This document shows, one piece after another, positions 29,465-38,621 of a stretch of DNA of 64,000 nt. The stretch covers positions 2,604,001-2,668,000 of the forward strand of contig NZ_CP127915.1 of assembly GCF_032823475.1 (NCBI RefSeq). The letters run 5' to 3'. The notes beneath the pieces are model-generated. The model was not told the origin of the DNA. It saw only the letters and a list, made by a program, of their open reading frames with translations, and ran no database searches. The DNA comes from Acinetobacter sp. SAAs474 (GTDB lineage: Bacteria; Pseudomonadota; Gammaproteobacteria; Pseudomonadales; Moraxellaceae). A program made the position numbers and the translations under genes. The stretch's first letter is position 1, and each line of letters starts with the position of its first letter.

Positions 29465-30604
29465 TTAACGTAAGGTTGGACTATCCCAAAGATTAAGTTT
29501 GGTCCCAATGCCTTGTGCTAATGCATTTTGATAAATCACGGTTGCCCAAGCGACGTCTTCAACAGGCATACCACCGACTGACATTAAAATAATTTCATCA
29601 TCGTTTTGACGTGCGGGTGCTTCTTGTGCCACAATTTTTCCGAAATCTTCTAATTGCGTTGCTGCAATTTTTCCTTCTTCGACCAAATCCATAAATTTAA
29701 CCCCAATTAATGGTACGGTGTGATGTGCTGGTTTTGGTAATTCTTCAAACCAAGCTTCATACATCCCCGGATTATCGAGTACCTTACGCACATCTGCGGC
29801 TTGCATTGCATCATCAATATTGCATCCTGCTGGCATAGCTAAAAATGCACCTTTCTTGACCCATGCTCTTTTAACCATCGGATAGGTATTTGGATCACCC
29901 ACCTCGCCAGAATTACAATAGGTAATAATGTCTGAACCTCGAACCACCTCTTCTACACTTTCTACAACTTGAATATTAGTGATTTGTGGGAAGTTTTCTT
30001 TGAGCCACAGTACAAACTCATCAATACTCTTTTGACTACGCCCTTTAATTTTAATCGTATCGATATTTGGACGTACCGCCATAAATGCTGCAACCGAAGT
30101 CCGTCCCATGACCCCGGGACCCACCAAACCAATGACTTTTGCATCTTCACGTGCCAGATGTTTTGCACCTACACCAGGAATCGCACCAGTACGATAAGCT
30201 GATAATAAATTTGCAGACATATACGCCATTGGCGCACCAGTGTCCGTATCATTTAAAGTGAACATTAAAATAGAACGTGGTAGGCCTTTTTGGCGATTTG
30301 CAATATTAGAGCCATACCATTTCACGCCCGTCGTACCAAACTTACCGCCCAAATAGGCTGGCATCGCCATAAAGCGTCGATCGGCTGTTGGTTTGGGCAT
30401 ATTGGGAAAAGGAGAGTTTTCAGGAAAAACCATCATGGCACCATGTGAATCATTATTAGGTCCAGCCATACGGTAATCACCGTAGTACAGTAGACTAAAC
30501 ATATCTTCCATGGTTTGAACACAAGCAGGCATATTGGTGACGCCAGCCTTGATCATGTCTGATTCCGATAAGTAAATAAAATCAATTTTTGTATCTTGAG
30601 TCAT
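29465..30604 (-). CDS. Ornithine cyclodeaminase/mu-crystallin-family protein
   Basis: This 379-residue NAD(P)-binding protein is of the OCD/mu-crystallin family. Signatures are GTTGVKWYGSN with the substrate-binding Lys, SAYRTGAIPGVGAKHLA and the dinucleotide-binding VIGLVGPGVMGRTSVAAF. It is longer than typical ornithine cyclodeaminase (about 350). It resembles a subgroup that I recall being annotated as tyramine oxidase subunit B, a label I would not rely on. It is first in an operon with RidA and a DAO oxidoreductase (gaps 48 and 72 bp), so an imine reductase, cyclodeaminase or dehydrogenase role in amine catabolism is inferred. Confidence 0.82.
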   Translation of the reverse strand: MTQDTKIDFIYLSESDMIKAGVTNMPACVQTMEDMFSLLYYGDYRMAGPNNDSHGAMMVFPENSPFPNMPKPTADRRFMAMPAYLGGKFGTTGVKWYGSNIANRQKGLPRSILMFTLNDTDTGAPMAYMSANLLSAYRTGAIPGVGAKHLAREDAKVIGLVGPGVMGRTSVAAFMAVRPNIDTIKIKGRSQKSIDEFVLWLKENFPQITNIQVVESVEEVVRGSDIITYCNSGEVGDPNTYPMVKRAWVKKGAFLAMPAGCNIDDAMQAADVRKVLDNPGMYEAWFEELPKPAHHTVPLIGVKFMDLVEEGKIAATQLEDFGKIVAQEAPARQNDDEIILMSVGGMPVEDVAWATVIYQNALAQGIGTKLNLWDSPTLR

Positions 30605-31041
30605 GCGCTTACTTTCCCTAAAAGCACACTTTCTTGCACTAAATTTGTAATGTAGATCCTGTTATTGATCTGGTATAAATTTAAGCATTTTGCTTCAGTG
30701 TGACTTTAAATAAAATATTTTGATGAGATCAAGTTATGATAAATAATGATAAAAAACATCAACCTTAGGGTTGATTTGATGATGGTTAACTCACCAAACG
30801 ATACTATATTTTTACGATATAAATAGACTAAAAAAAAATTTAATTTAATATTATTCAATATATTATATTTTTTTATTTATCAAAAATTAAATTTGTATTA
30901 CACAAATCAAGCTGCAATCATGATACTGAAAATAGCCTGCCGTACGCTTCATTCGCATCCAATTTCAATATTGTATTTTTTAATAACGCATTAGGGATAC
31001 GATAACGCTATTCGTATCCCTGTGATTATTCTGGATTAGAT
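30605..31041. other. AT-rich intergenic region with a long hairpin
   Basis: This 437-bp gap holds the presumed promoter of the OCD operon. Near ribA it holds the hairpin at 30993-31021. I see no gene in it. Confidence 0.45.
30993..31021 (-). terminator. Hairpin downstream of ribA
   Basis: AGGGATACGA and TCGTATCCCT form a perfect 10-bp stem with a 9-nt loop, 20 bp beyond the ribA stop. The T-run is poor, so it may stabilise the 3' end or terminate weakly. Confidence 0.5.
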
Positions 31042-31644
31042 TTAGAAATCACTATATTCATATAAATGTGACATACGTTTTTTTTTGGTTTGTAAATAAT
31101 TCTGATTAAACAGACTTAGTCCTACTGTCAACGGTACGCGCTGTACGACATTGATATTTAATTGTTGTAATGCTTTAATTTTCAATGGATTATTTGTAAT
31201 CAATTTAACATCTTGAATCTGTAAATGACGGAGCATAATCTGACACATAGCATAATCACGTGCATCTGCAGGTAAATTGAGTAATAAATTTGCATCTACA
31301 GTATCATGTCCTTGGTCTTGTAGTGCATAAGCACGGATTTTATTGGTTAAACCAATACCTCGACCTTCTTGACGTAAATATAAAATCACTCCCTGACCTT
31401 CATCATTGATCATTTTCATCGTCGAATGTAATTGTGGTCCACAATCACATTTGAGTGATGCAAAAGCATCACCTGTTAAACATTCTGAGTGTATGCGTAG
31501 CAGTACAGGCTGTGTCTGAATAGATGGCAAGCCTTTAGCCAATGCAATATGCTCTTCACCTGTGTCTTGATCTTGAAACGCGTAAATATCAAAATCACCA
31601 AACGCTGTGGGTAATTTCGCTTTAGAAACAAATTTTATCGCCAT
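31042..31644 (-). CDS. ribA: GTP cyclohydrolase II
   Basis: This enzyme converts GTP to the pyrimidine precursor of riboflavin. It has 200 residues from the ATG at 31644. The zinc site is the Cys in [20 protein letters not shown] (three cysteines), followed by the catalytic [21 protein letters not shown]. The C-terminal substrate region [18 protein letters not shown] is intact. The frame extends to a GTG at 31674, but GGGTGA lies before the internal ATG and 200 residues matches the family (196 in E. coli). No FMN riboswitch is evident upstream. Confidence 0.95.
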   Translation of the reverse strand: MAIKFVSKAKLPTAFGDFDIYAFQDQDTGEEHIALAKGLPSIQTQPVLLRIHSECLTGDAFASLKCDCGPQLHSTMKMINDEGQGVILYLRQEGRGIGLTNKIRAYALQDQGHDTVDANLLLNLPADARDYAMCQIMLRHLQIQDVKLITNNPLKIKALQQLNINVVQRVPLTVGLSLFNQNYLQTKKKRMSHLYEYSDF

Positions 31645-31994
31645 TGATTCACCCAGTTTATCTTTAAAAATCACGCACGCAATAGATCTGATCCATTAAT
31701 TTTATTTATTTTAATATGATTTAAATTACAATCATTTAAAATAATTATAAAATTGAAGATCAGTATGTTAATACAGATTAATATTTATTGATCACTTTGA
31801 TCTTAAATAAATTAATCACATGATAAACATAATATAGATAGAGTGAATTTTATGTGAAATAATCTAGAATATAGTTATTATTAATATAAAATTTATTTTA
31901 CTTTAAATGATAATAAAAATTCAATATTATGCCTATATCTAATGCCCTCATTTATGCTCAGTGAGCATACACTACATTAAAATAAGGATACTTT
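31645..31994. other. AT-rich divergent promoter region between ribA and the MipA-like gene
   Basis: This roughly 350-bp AT-rich region carries both divergent promoters. AAGGAT lies five bases before the MipA-type ATG. I found no structured RNA. Confidence 0.4.
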
Positions 31995-32780
31995 ATGTTA
32001 AAACAATTGATGTTTATTTCTCTATCCTGTATTGCCTTCAATATTCAGGCTAATGAAAAAAAAGGCAGTATTAATAAACCCGATGGTTTAAGTATAGGTA
32101 TTGGTGCCGTCGGTCAAAGCGGATTATATCTAGGTGAAAAAACCGAAGTAACGCCTATTCCGGTGATTGCTTATGAAGGAGAACATTTTTTTGTACGTGG
32201 CTTATATGCCGGTATGCAGTTTTACCGCGATGAGAATATTACAGTAAATGGAATTGTCAGTGCCAATATGATGCATCTTGATGTTGATAAACTGAGTGAT
32301 TCAAAGTTAAAAGAGAAAAATATTGATAAATCTCAGCTAGAAGATCGTGACAGAAGTGTTGATTTAGGGATGGAAACACTGATGAAACTTCCTTATGGTG
32401 TACTGTCAATGCAAGCTTTACAGGATATTGGCGCTGCAAGTAAAGGAACAGAAATTAAAGTAAATTATCAATATTTTTGGCGACTTCATCCTCAGTTTAC
32501 ACTGATCCCAAATGTTGGTTTTGACTGGTTATCAAATAAACGTGCCAATTATTACTATGGTATTTTAGATGAGGAAGTTGCCCGTGGTATCACTGCTTAT
32601 CAACCGAATCAACTGATCATTCCTCATCTTTCATTGGGTGCGCGCTATCGCATTAATCCACGCTTTGATATTACCGGTGTTGCTGTATATAAGTTTTTAC
32701 CGAACAAAATTGAAGATGGCCCTCTCGTCGATCAAAAATCATTAACCAATTTTTTTATGGCAGTGACTTATAAATTTTAA
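31995..32780 (+). CDS. MipA/OmpV-family outer-membrane protein
   Basis: This 261-residue protein has a signal peptide (hydrophobic to about residue 18, cleavage near QANE) and a beta-barrel of the MipA/OmpV family. Characteristic features are GLSIGIGAVGQSGLYLG, then PIPVIAYEGEHFFVRGLYAG, and a C-terminus ending in an aromatic residue (VTYKF). Family members scaffold murein synthesis or act as porin-like proteins in stress responses. There is no operon partner, so its specific role is open. Confidence 0.88.
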   Translation: MLKQLMFISLSCIAFNIQANEKKGSINKPDGLSIGIGAVGQSGLYLGEKTEVTPIPVIAYEGEHFFVRGLYAGMQFYRDENITVNGIVSANMMHLDVDKLSDSKLKEKNIDKSQLEDRDRSVDLGMETLMKLPYGVLSMQALQDIGAASKGTEIKVNYQYFWRLHPQFTLIPNVGFDWLSNKRANYYYGILDEEVARGITAYQPNQLIIPHLSLGARYRINPRFDITGVAVYKFLPNKIEDGPLVDQKSLTNFFMAVTYKF

Positions 32781-32893
32781 CCATTAAGTTTTTATCCATT
32801 TGGTCTGTGCCGTTTCACTGTGATACGGCCAGAAAAGAAATAATCTCAAGCATTTATCATTTAATCATCATCTGAATGATAAAAGTATATTTA

Positions 32894-33265
32894 TTACGCT
32901 GAGAGATATTTTAAATATATATAGGACAAACTTATCATTGCAATATTCATGACGACTGGATTAAATGCAGCAACCAATAAACTGGGTTGTAATATGCTCA
33001 GTAAAATCAGTAACAGAATTAAAGCCAAGATATTTACAAAATGAAAAAATTTATAGCCTAAACATAGCCACAATATACCAAAAATTATTTCTGACACACC
33101 TGAAAAATAACATGCAAGTTGTGCAGTATTAGGATCAAACCCTATTCGCTGCCAAATTAAAATTTCCTCAGGCTGAGTAAATAAAATTTTAGGTACCAAA
33201 CCTTGATATATCCATAAAAATCCTAATACAAAGTTAATCAATCCTTCAAGTTTTAAATTAAACAT
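32894..33265 (-). CDS. DoxX-like membrane protein
   Basis: This 123-residue protein has four hydrophobic segments and reads like the DoxX-like family: GFLWIYQGLVPKILF in the first helix, then GVSEIIFGILWLCLGY in the second. The C-terminus is short and charged. DoxX-like proteins are small inner-membrane proteins of uncertain function. It stands alone, divergent from the downstream MarR-type gene. Confidence 0.75.
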   Translation of the reverse strand: MFNLKLEGLINFVLGFLWIYQGLVPKILFTQPEEILIWQRIGFDPNTAQLACYFSGVSEIIFGILWLCLGYKFFHFVNILALILLLILLSILQPSLLVAAFNPVVMNIAMISLSYIYLKYLSA

Positions 33266-33449
33266 GTGAGATAAAAAATATTAAAGATACTTTATTCTAT
33301 ATTTTTTTAGCATATTAAAAAATGAATTTAATATATAAATTTTTTAGATCACTTTTAATAAATTTACAATAATAAAACAAGTTAAATCTTCTAGCTTATT
33401 TGAATAAAATCTTGATCATAATTATTTTAAATCATATTTTTTCATTATC

Positions 33450-33544
33450 AACCCGAATCCCGCTTAAGCCAATGACTCCATAAAGTGTTGTTAAATCAAA
33501 TTAAAGCCACTTTTATCTTCACTTTCTTTAGCAGGATTCGGGTT
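33450..33544. repeat. 95-bp segment with 19-bp terminal inverted repeats
   Basis: AACCCGAATCC at 33450-33460 is the exact reverse complement of 33534-33544. Pairing continues inward with two mismatches to about 19 bp (17 matches). It could be a small MITE-like element or a long hairpin. No clear target duplication flanks it. Confidence 0.55.
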
Positions 33545-33649
33545 AAATACAATGCAGATGGTGTTAAAAAATCAGATCAAATTTCAACATTATTAGATAA
33601 ATACATCACTTTAAATCAAATTAAATTGAAATATGACAACAAAGTATAA
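33476..33649 (+). pseudogene. Possible C-terminal gene remnant
   Basis: A plus-strand frame of about 57 codons without an ATG ends in TAA at 33647-33649. Its last 30 or so codons (from KYNADGVKKSDQ) read like real protein with ordinary codon choice, while its left part runs through the inverted-repeat segment. I do not recognise the family. It may be a decayed gene or a chance frame. Confidence 0.3.
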
Positions 33650-33693
33650 AATACTTTTAAAAAATTATTTTTTTTAGTATAAAATGTTTATTA

Positions 33694-34131
33694 TTGTATA
33701 GTTTAGATATCCAATTTACTGTGAAATCATTACGCTTCTTACTGCGAGCTCGTCTCGAATGGATAGAAAATCGCCTGATGGCAAATGCGAAAAAAAATGG
33801 TTATGGTTATATTTCACCCTCTATGGCAAAGCTCTATAGTTATTTAGGAGATGAACCTATCCCCATGTCTAAACTTGCACGTGATCTCAAGATTTCTCGA
33901 CAGGCGGTACATCAACTCGTTACAGAAGGAATCAATGCAGATTTTCTAAGTTTGGTTAATTCACCCCAAGATAAACGTATTAAAATGGTACAATTTTCTA
34001 CCAATGGTGAAGCGATGGCAAAAGCCGCACTTGCAGAACTCAAACAAATTGAATATGAACTGGAAGCAGCATTAGGGCATAAAAATCTCAAAGAACTCAA
34101 ACGAATTTTAGCATTAGACTGGCCAAACTAA
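33694..34131 (+). CDS. MarR-family transcriptional regulator
   Basis: This small winged-helix regulator has a helix-turn-helix around PMSKLARDLKISRQAVHQLV, followed by a wing with NSPQDKRIKMVQFSTNGEAM, typical of MarR proteins. The start is uncertain: a TTG at 33694 gives 145 residues and a GTG at 33721 gives 136, and neither has a clear ribosome site. It is monocistronic and divergent from the DoxX-like gene, which is a possible target. Confidence 0.8.
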   Translation: MYSLDIQFTVKSLRFLLRARLEWIENRLMANAKKNGYGYISPSMAKLYSYLGDEPIPMSKLARDLKISRQAVHQLVTEGINADFLSLVNSPQDKRIKMVQFSTNGEAMAKAALAELKQIEYELEAALGHKNLKELKRILALDWPN

Positions 34132-34337
34132 GGCTTAAAGCTGTGGTTCATGGACTTTTATGATACATTTTACTACACTGAAAGATTAGATGTAGCCTAG
34201 ATATCCGATCAGCAATATAAATCATCATATCTCAATGATTCAATCCACGATAAACAAAATAAAATTCAACACTTTGTTATTCTAAGATATTCATTCTAGA
34301 CTATATTTTCACATGTAATTCACGACTTTTTAATTAA

Positions 34338-34349
34338 CTTAAGCGCATA
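34338..34349. promoter_or_regulatory. Motif shared with the photolyase promoter region
   Basis: CTTAAGCGCATA lies 22 bp before the lipoprotein ATG at 34372. The same 12 bases occur at 45372-45383, upstream of the photolyase gene, where they form part of a palindrome. A shared regulator is possible. Confidence 0.35.
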
Positions 34350-34371
34350 CCATAAACATGGAGCGTCTTGA

Positions 34372-34950
34372 ATGAACAGTATCAAAAAAGTATTGAGCAT
34401 TGCGCTCACATTTCCATTACTGTCCTTATTGGGTTGTAAAAGTACACCGAGTTATTCATCTGATTATGCTCAAGCCAGAAATCGCATTCAAGGCGTTAAC
34501 CTCGATGCCAATAAGGCCCAAGAAATTGGTCTACGATTTACCTCTGCATTCAATACATTAGGAACAGATGCATTTATCAATAATGCCACCAATCTTTATG
34601 ATCATTCATTATTTATCAATGACACCTTGTCACAATTTAACTCTAAAAATCAACTGATTACACATTTTAAAGCAATGAATCAGCGCGTTAAAAATGTCAG
34701 TGTAGAGTTACTTAACACCTCTTTCCATCATGATTCTGCCTACGTACATTGGTATATGCGCTATGACTTTAAATTTCTTGGCAGTACACGGCGTATGGCC
34801 TCATATGGAATCAGCGAAATTAAGATAAATACAGACGGTAAAATTATTTTCCAGCAAGATTTCTGGGATCCTGCCAATGGTTTGTATCGTTCACTACCTT
34901 ATGCTGGAGGCATTTACTCATGGCTACTGCCATTCAAAAAATCCTCTTAA
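34372..34950 (+). CDS. NTF2/SnoaL-like lipoprotein
   Basis: This 192-residue protein has a lipoprotein signal peptide with lipobox LSLLGC (Cys at about residue 22). After it comes a domain that reads like the SnoaL/NTF2-like fold (FTSAFNTLGTDAFINNATN, then VHWYMRYDFKFLG). Proteins of this kind often accompany cyclopropane-synthase and photolyase clusters, but no activity is known. It is the first gene of a plus-strand set with the chalcone-isomerase-like and response-regulator genes. GGAG precedes the ATG. Confidence 0.75.
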   Translation: MNSIKKVLSIALTFPLLSLLGCKSTPSYSSDYAQARNRIQGVNLDANKAQEIGLRFTSAFNTLGTDAFINNATNLYDHSLFINDTLSQFNSKNQLITHFKAMNQRVKNVSVELLNTSFHHDSAYVHWYMRYDFKFLGSTRRMASYGISEIKINTDGKIIFQQDFWDPANGLYRSLPYAGGIYSWLLPFKKSS

Positions 34951-35423
34951 TCACGATACTACTCGGCAGTCATCAATTCAGCGTGGCCAGTAATACAACA
35001 TTACAGGTCTGTGGTCGTGGTGCTTTATCTGTTGCTCAAAAGCATATTGGTACAGCAATCTATTATGCTGAAAATTGTCAACAATCTTGGCAAACACAAA
35101 GTATAGCAATTGATTTTAATTATCAACATGCGATTCCAGAATGGGCATTTAAACGTGCTGCTGGTTATTTTTTACAACGTAATATTCAGCAGCAAACATT
35201 ATTAGATATATTCAATCAAGTCACAGCATTATATCGCCCTGTCAAACCGGGAGACCACTATCGTCTTCGTTATGAGATACAGAATAAAACACTGACATTA
35301 AGTCTGAATCAGCGTATGTTAGGTTCTATTCAACATCCCGAAGCACAAAAATATTTTAGTATATGGTTCGGTGCACAGCCGTTTAATGTTAAATTAAAAC
35401 AACAGCTTCTTGATTTAAATTAG
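34920..35423 (+). CDS. Chalcone-isomerase-like periplasmic protein
   Basis: This 167-residue protein has a signal peptide (LLITILLGSHQFSVAS). The following domain resembles the bacterial chalcone-isomerase-like family, with GRGALSVAQKHIGTAIYYAE near the start and a C-terminal SIWFGAQPFNVKLKQQLLDL. Bacterial members are fatty-acid-binding or of unknown role; true flavonoid isomerase activity is unlikely. It overlaps the preceding lipoprotein gene by 31 bp and has GGAG ten bases before its ATG, so the two are probably translationally linked. Confidence 0.72.
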   Translation: MATAIQKILLITILLGSHQFSVASNTTLQVCGRGALSVAQKHIGTAIYYAENCQQSWQTQSIAIDFNYQHAIPEWAFKRAAGYFLQRNIQQQTLLDIFNQVTALYRPVKPGDHYRLRYEIQNKTLTLSLNQRMLGSIQHPEAQKYFSIWFGAQPFNVKLKQQLLDLN

Positions 35424-35432
35424 TGATTCTCC

Positions 35433-36119
35433 ATGTCAAAGTATTTTATTTTAATGGTCGAAGATCATTATGAACTGGCTTCAACAGTCTATGAGTTTTT
35501 AGAAGAACATGACTTTGTAGTCGATCATGCACGCAATTTAACGGCGGCTCAAACCCTACTTAAACAACGCCCTTATCATTTATTATTACTGGATATCAAT
35601 CTACCTGATGGTTCTGGTTATGACTTGTGTCAATGGCTACGTCAAGATGCTGATCTAAGCCTTCCGGTACTGATGCTCACAGCACGAGATACGCTACATG
35701 ACAAACTAAAAGGATTTCATGTTGGCACAGATGATTATCTGGTGAAACCATTTGATTTTAATGAACTTGTTATGCGTATTAAAGCATTAATTAAACGCTC
35801 ACTCGGTGAAGTTTCTAGTCATAAACTCCAGATTCATGACCTGATTTTAGATACTGCCACACAGCAGGTCAGTCGAGCAGGCAAAGCGATTGAATTACAA
35901 CCAATTCAGTTTAAATTACTGAAAATTTTAATGCGTCACTCACCACATGTGCTATCCAAGCAGCAAATTATTATGGAACTCTGGGGAGATGAAGAACCTG
36001 AAAGCGATTCTTTACGTAGTCATATTTACAATTTACGTAAAATGATTGATAAACCTTTTGAAGAAAAACTGATTCATACCGTTTCTGGTGTAGGTTTAAA
36101 GATCGTATTAGCACCATAA
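35433..36119 (+). CDS. OmpR-family response regulator
   Basis: This 228-residue protein has a receiver domain (about 4-118; phospho-acceptor D54 in LLLLDINLPDGSGYD, Lys in DYLVKPFDFNE) and a C-terminal winged-helix DNA-binding domain (about 130-226, with RSHIYNLRKMIDKPF). It begins 9 bp after the chalcone-isomerase-like gene. The sensor-kinase gene converges on it from the other strand with a 10-bp gap, so they are likely a cognate pair. Targets may include the adjacent lipid genes. Confidence 0.92.
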   Translation: MSKYFILMVEDHYELASTVYEFLEEHDFVVDHARNLTAAQTLLKQRPYHLLLLDINLPDGSGYDLCQWLRQDADLSLPVLMLTARDTLHDKLKGFHVGTDDYLVKPFDFNELVMRIKALIKRSLGEVSSHKLQIHDLILDTATQQVSRAGKAIELQPIQFKLLKILMRHSPHVLSKQQIIMELWGDEEPESDSLRSHIYNLRKMIDKPFEEKLIHTVSGVGLKIVLAP

Positions 36120-36129
36120 TACCTAAGCA

Positions 36130-37452
36130 TTAACATAAATATACCAATACAATTAAGCCTGTACTTAAAGCAAGTTTGGTGTCTTGGTGTATATTTAAAT
36201 AATATTGGCGATCAAACAATTCGATACGCCATCCTAACTGCCGACACAACTTTTCAACCAACTGTAGCCCAATACCATATCCCTTAATCTCTAATTGTAA
36301 TGGGTGATCAGAAAGTTGCTGTACTTTAACATTATTTGGCAAAGTTACGCCGATGCCATTATCGGCAATTAATACCTGATTTTTTTGTACAATGATATCA
36401 ATTCGAGTTCCTTGAGAATAATTGAGTGCATTACGTAAAATATTACTAAATACCATTTTTGCCATAGATACATAAATATCACGAGGACGCTCATTTAAAT
36501 CGTGCTGCAGATGAATCTGTATCCCTTTATGACCACTCACAGCACTTAAATCATCAATGAGTGCTTGTAATACTGTTGATAACAGCATGTGTTCAGCATT
36601 GAGTGTATTGGTGGTATTACGTGCAATCGCCAATAAAGTATCGACCAACAATTGCATATCTTCGATGGTATTATGCAACCGAGTAAAAATCTTATTTTCA
36701 CCGTAACGCGCTTGGCATAATTGAATATTCCCCTTTAAAATCGTCAATGGTGTTCGCAACTCATGACTGACATCACCGGTAAATTCACGCTCACGCTGAA
36801 TAAACTCACTCAAGACTTGATGATATTTTTCCAATGCTTGCTTTAGATATTCAGCCTCAATATTAGATTCAGTGCAAATCGATTGAAATGGTGATGCTTG
36901 ATTATTTTGATGTTGCCAATCAATATATGCCAATGCATTGGCCAAGCGGGTGATTGGAGAAAAATGACGTCGTGCACGACGATTCCACCACCAAAGTACG
37001 CTATATAACACCACCAGACTGACCATCAGTGGCGCCAATCCAAATAACCAAATCAGTTTATTGACATTACTTTCACCAAAAACCAGCAATACATGCAAAC
37101 CATTTTTTTCACCATAGACAGCCATACGTTGTTTGCCATCAATAAAATAACGATGAACACCAGGTTTTAAATGTAAATGCTGAAAGGCTTTAGGAACGAC
37201 GTCACGCCAACGATATCCATATAAATTTTTGGTATCTGGTAATGCTGCGCTAGGATTACGTTCTAAACGCTGCCAGTAATGTGACATTTCTTGCTCAAGT
37301 GCTGTTTTGAGTAAAGAGCCCTTAATCACCCACGCACTACAAGCAATGCCAATGATGACGGCCAGTGCAATAAATCCAATTTGTAAAAAGTAATAACGAT
37401 TAAATACCTCACCCAAAGGATGATCACGTTTATCTTTAAAGAACTTTAACAT
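36130..37452 (-). CDS. Membrane sensor histidine kinase
   Basis: This 440-residue protein has two transmembrane segments (about 24-45 and 133-155) that bracket a periplasmic loop of roughly 85 residues. A HAMP-like linker, the dimerisation domain with phospho-acceptor H230 (FTGDVSHELRTPLTIL) and an HATPase domain follow (NILRNALNYS, IADNGIGV, KGYGIGLQLVEKL). After the ATPase domain the protein ends in a short hydrophobic stretch (LALSTGLIVLVYLC), an unusual tail. It is convergent with its probable partner regulator. Confidence 0.9.
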   Translation of the reverse strand: MLKFFKDKRDHPLGEVFNRYYFLQIGFIALAVIIGIACSAWVIKGSLLKTALEQEMSHYWQRLERNPSAALPDTKNLYGYRWRDVVPKAFQHLHLKPGVHRYFIDGKQRMAVYGEKNGLHVLLVFGESNVNKLIWLFGLAPLMVSLVVLYSVLWWWNRRARRHFSPITRLANALAYIDWQHQNNQASPFQSICTESNIEAEYLKQALEKYHQVLSEFIQREREFTGDVSHELRTPLTILKGNIQLCQARYGENKIFTRLHNTIEDMQLLVDTLLAIARNTTNTLNAEHMLLSTVLQALIDDLSAVSGHKGIQIHLQHDLNERPRDIYVSMAKMVFSNILRNALNYSQGTRIDIIVQKNQVLIADNGIGVTLPNNVKVQQLSDHPLQLEIKGYGIGLQLVEKLCRQLGWRIELFDRQYYLNIHQDTKLALSTGLIVLVYLC

Positions 37453-37569
37453 GGAGTAATTTCTCGTACTGCGCCAATCTCAGCTTAAATGGTGGATGAT
37501 CCTATCTAAGCTAATTATCATCATGCTGATATGTTATGGATCATCAATATGAACTTAATTGATATTTAC

Positions 37570-38619
37570 TCAAGGATGAACTGGCTTAAATATAAAATGA
37601 CCAATCACCCATTCTTGCCCATGATCATAACCAAATAACTCGGCACAAGCCATAAAGAAAATTCGCCAACGTTGCCACCAGATCGCAGCATCCTGACCAT
37701 AGGTCTGTACAAATAATGGCTGCAATCTCTCTTTCTGGCGATCCATATTTTCTAGCCAAGCATTAGCAGTACGTTGATAGTGTGTGCCAGCCCATTGCCA
37801 ATGCTGTTGTAATTGTAAATCTTGCTGAAAGTGTAACAAGGTTGATGCCGATGGCATTAAACCGCCACTAAAAAAATATTTTGACATCCAGTCAAATTGA
37901 TTTTTAATTTCAAATGGATAGTGTAAAAAACGATGACAAAAAATATGACACCATAATAGACCATCTGGTTTTAGCCATTGCTTAATTTTATGGAACAGTT
38001 GCTGATAATTCCGTACGTGTTCAAACATTTCTACCGAAACAACACGATCAAAACTGGCTATTGGCAATTCTAATACATTGATATCACAAGTGATCACTTT
38101 AAGATTTGTCAGGTTTTTAAGTACTGCTTGTTGTTCAATATACTGACGCTGCGTTATCGAGTTTGAGACTACCGTAATACGTGCCTGTGGGTAATGCTCT
38201 GCCATATACAGGCTCAAAGATCCCCAGCCACAGCCAATTTCAAGAATGTCTTGTCCATCCTGTAACTGTGCACGCTGACAATAAGCCGCAAGGGTCGCTT
38301 CCTCTGCCTGATCTAGCGTCGTATCTGCATGCTGAAAAAAACTCGCACTATATTTTAAACGTTTGCCCAGTACGGCCTGAAAAAATGCGGTTGGTAATTC
38401 ATAATGCTGCTGATTGGCTTTATCTGTTTCAATCGCAATCGCACTGTTTTGCAATAAATTTAAAACTTCCATATAACGCTGTGCAGCACGTTGAGGATCA
38501 AAACGGCCTTCTTCAGTTAAACGCTTTTTACTCAGTGTACGAATACCTGCACGAATAGCAATATCAGGAATCTTGCCACTTTCGATAAGTTCTAAGGAAC
38601 GTTGAATCATAGAATCCAT
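37570..38619 (-). CDS. Cyclopropane-synthase-family SAM methyltransferase (first of two)
   Basis: This 349-residue enzyme is of the CFA-synthase/mycolic-acid methyltransferase family. The substrate segment HYELPTAFFQAVLG and the SAM motif LEIGCGWGSLSLYMAEHYP (about 128-145) are clear, as is VVSVEMFEHVRNY. It is shorter than classical CFA synthase (about 380-400) and lies at the end of a minus-strand run of lipid genes, 2 bp after the DUF1295 gene. It may methylate rather than cyclopropanate unsaturated phospholipid chains, as in furan or branched fatty acid synthesis. That is inference. Confidence 0.85.
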   Translation of the reverse strand: MDSMIQRSLELIESGKIPDIAIRAGIRTLSKKRLTEEGRFDPQRAAQRYMEVLNLLQNSAIAIETDKANQQHYELPTAFFQAVLGKRLKYSASFFQHADTTLDQAEEATLAAYCQRAQLQDGQDILEIGCGWGSLSLYMAEHYPQARITVVSNSITQRQYIEQQAVLKNLTNLKVITCDINVLELPIASFDRVVSVEMFEHVRNYQQLFHKIKQWLKPDGLLWCHIFCHRFLHYPFEIKNQFDWMSKYFFSGGLMPSASTLLHFQQDLQLQQHWQWAGTHYQRTANAWLENMDRQKERLQPLFVQTYGQDAAIWWQRWRIFFMACAELFGYDHGQEWVIGHFIFKPVHP

Positions 38620-38621
38620 AT

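Larger units (their letters stand above)
33266..33693. other. Intergenic region with an inverted-repeat element and a possible gene remnant
   Basis: This AT-rich gap holds a 95-bp segment bounded by inverted repeats (33450-33544). It also holds a plus-strand frame without an ATG that reads protein-like to a TAA at 33647-33649. The promoter of the MarR-type gene must lie at its right end. Confidence 0.5.

Noticed and set aside
31645..31674. GTG start extending RibA by ten residues
   Set aside because: The internal ATG has a better ribosome site and gives the standard length and N-terminus.
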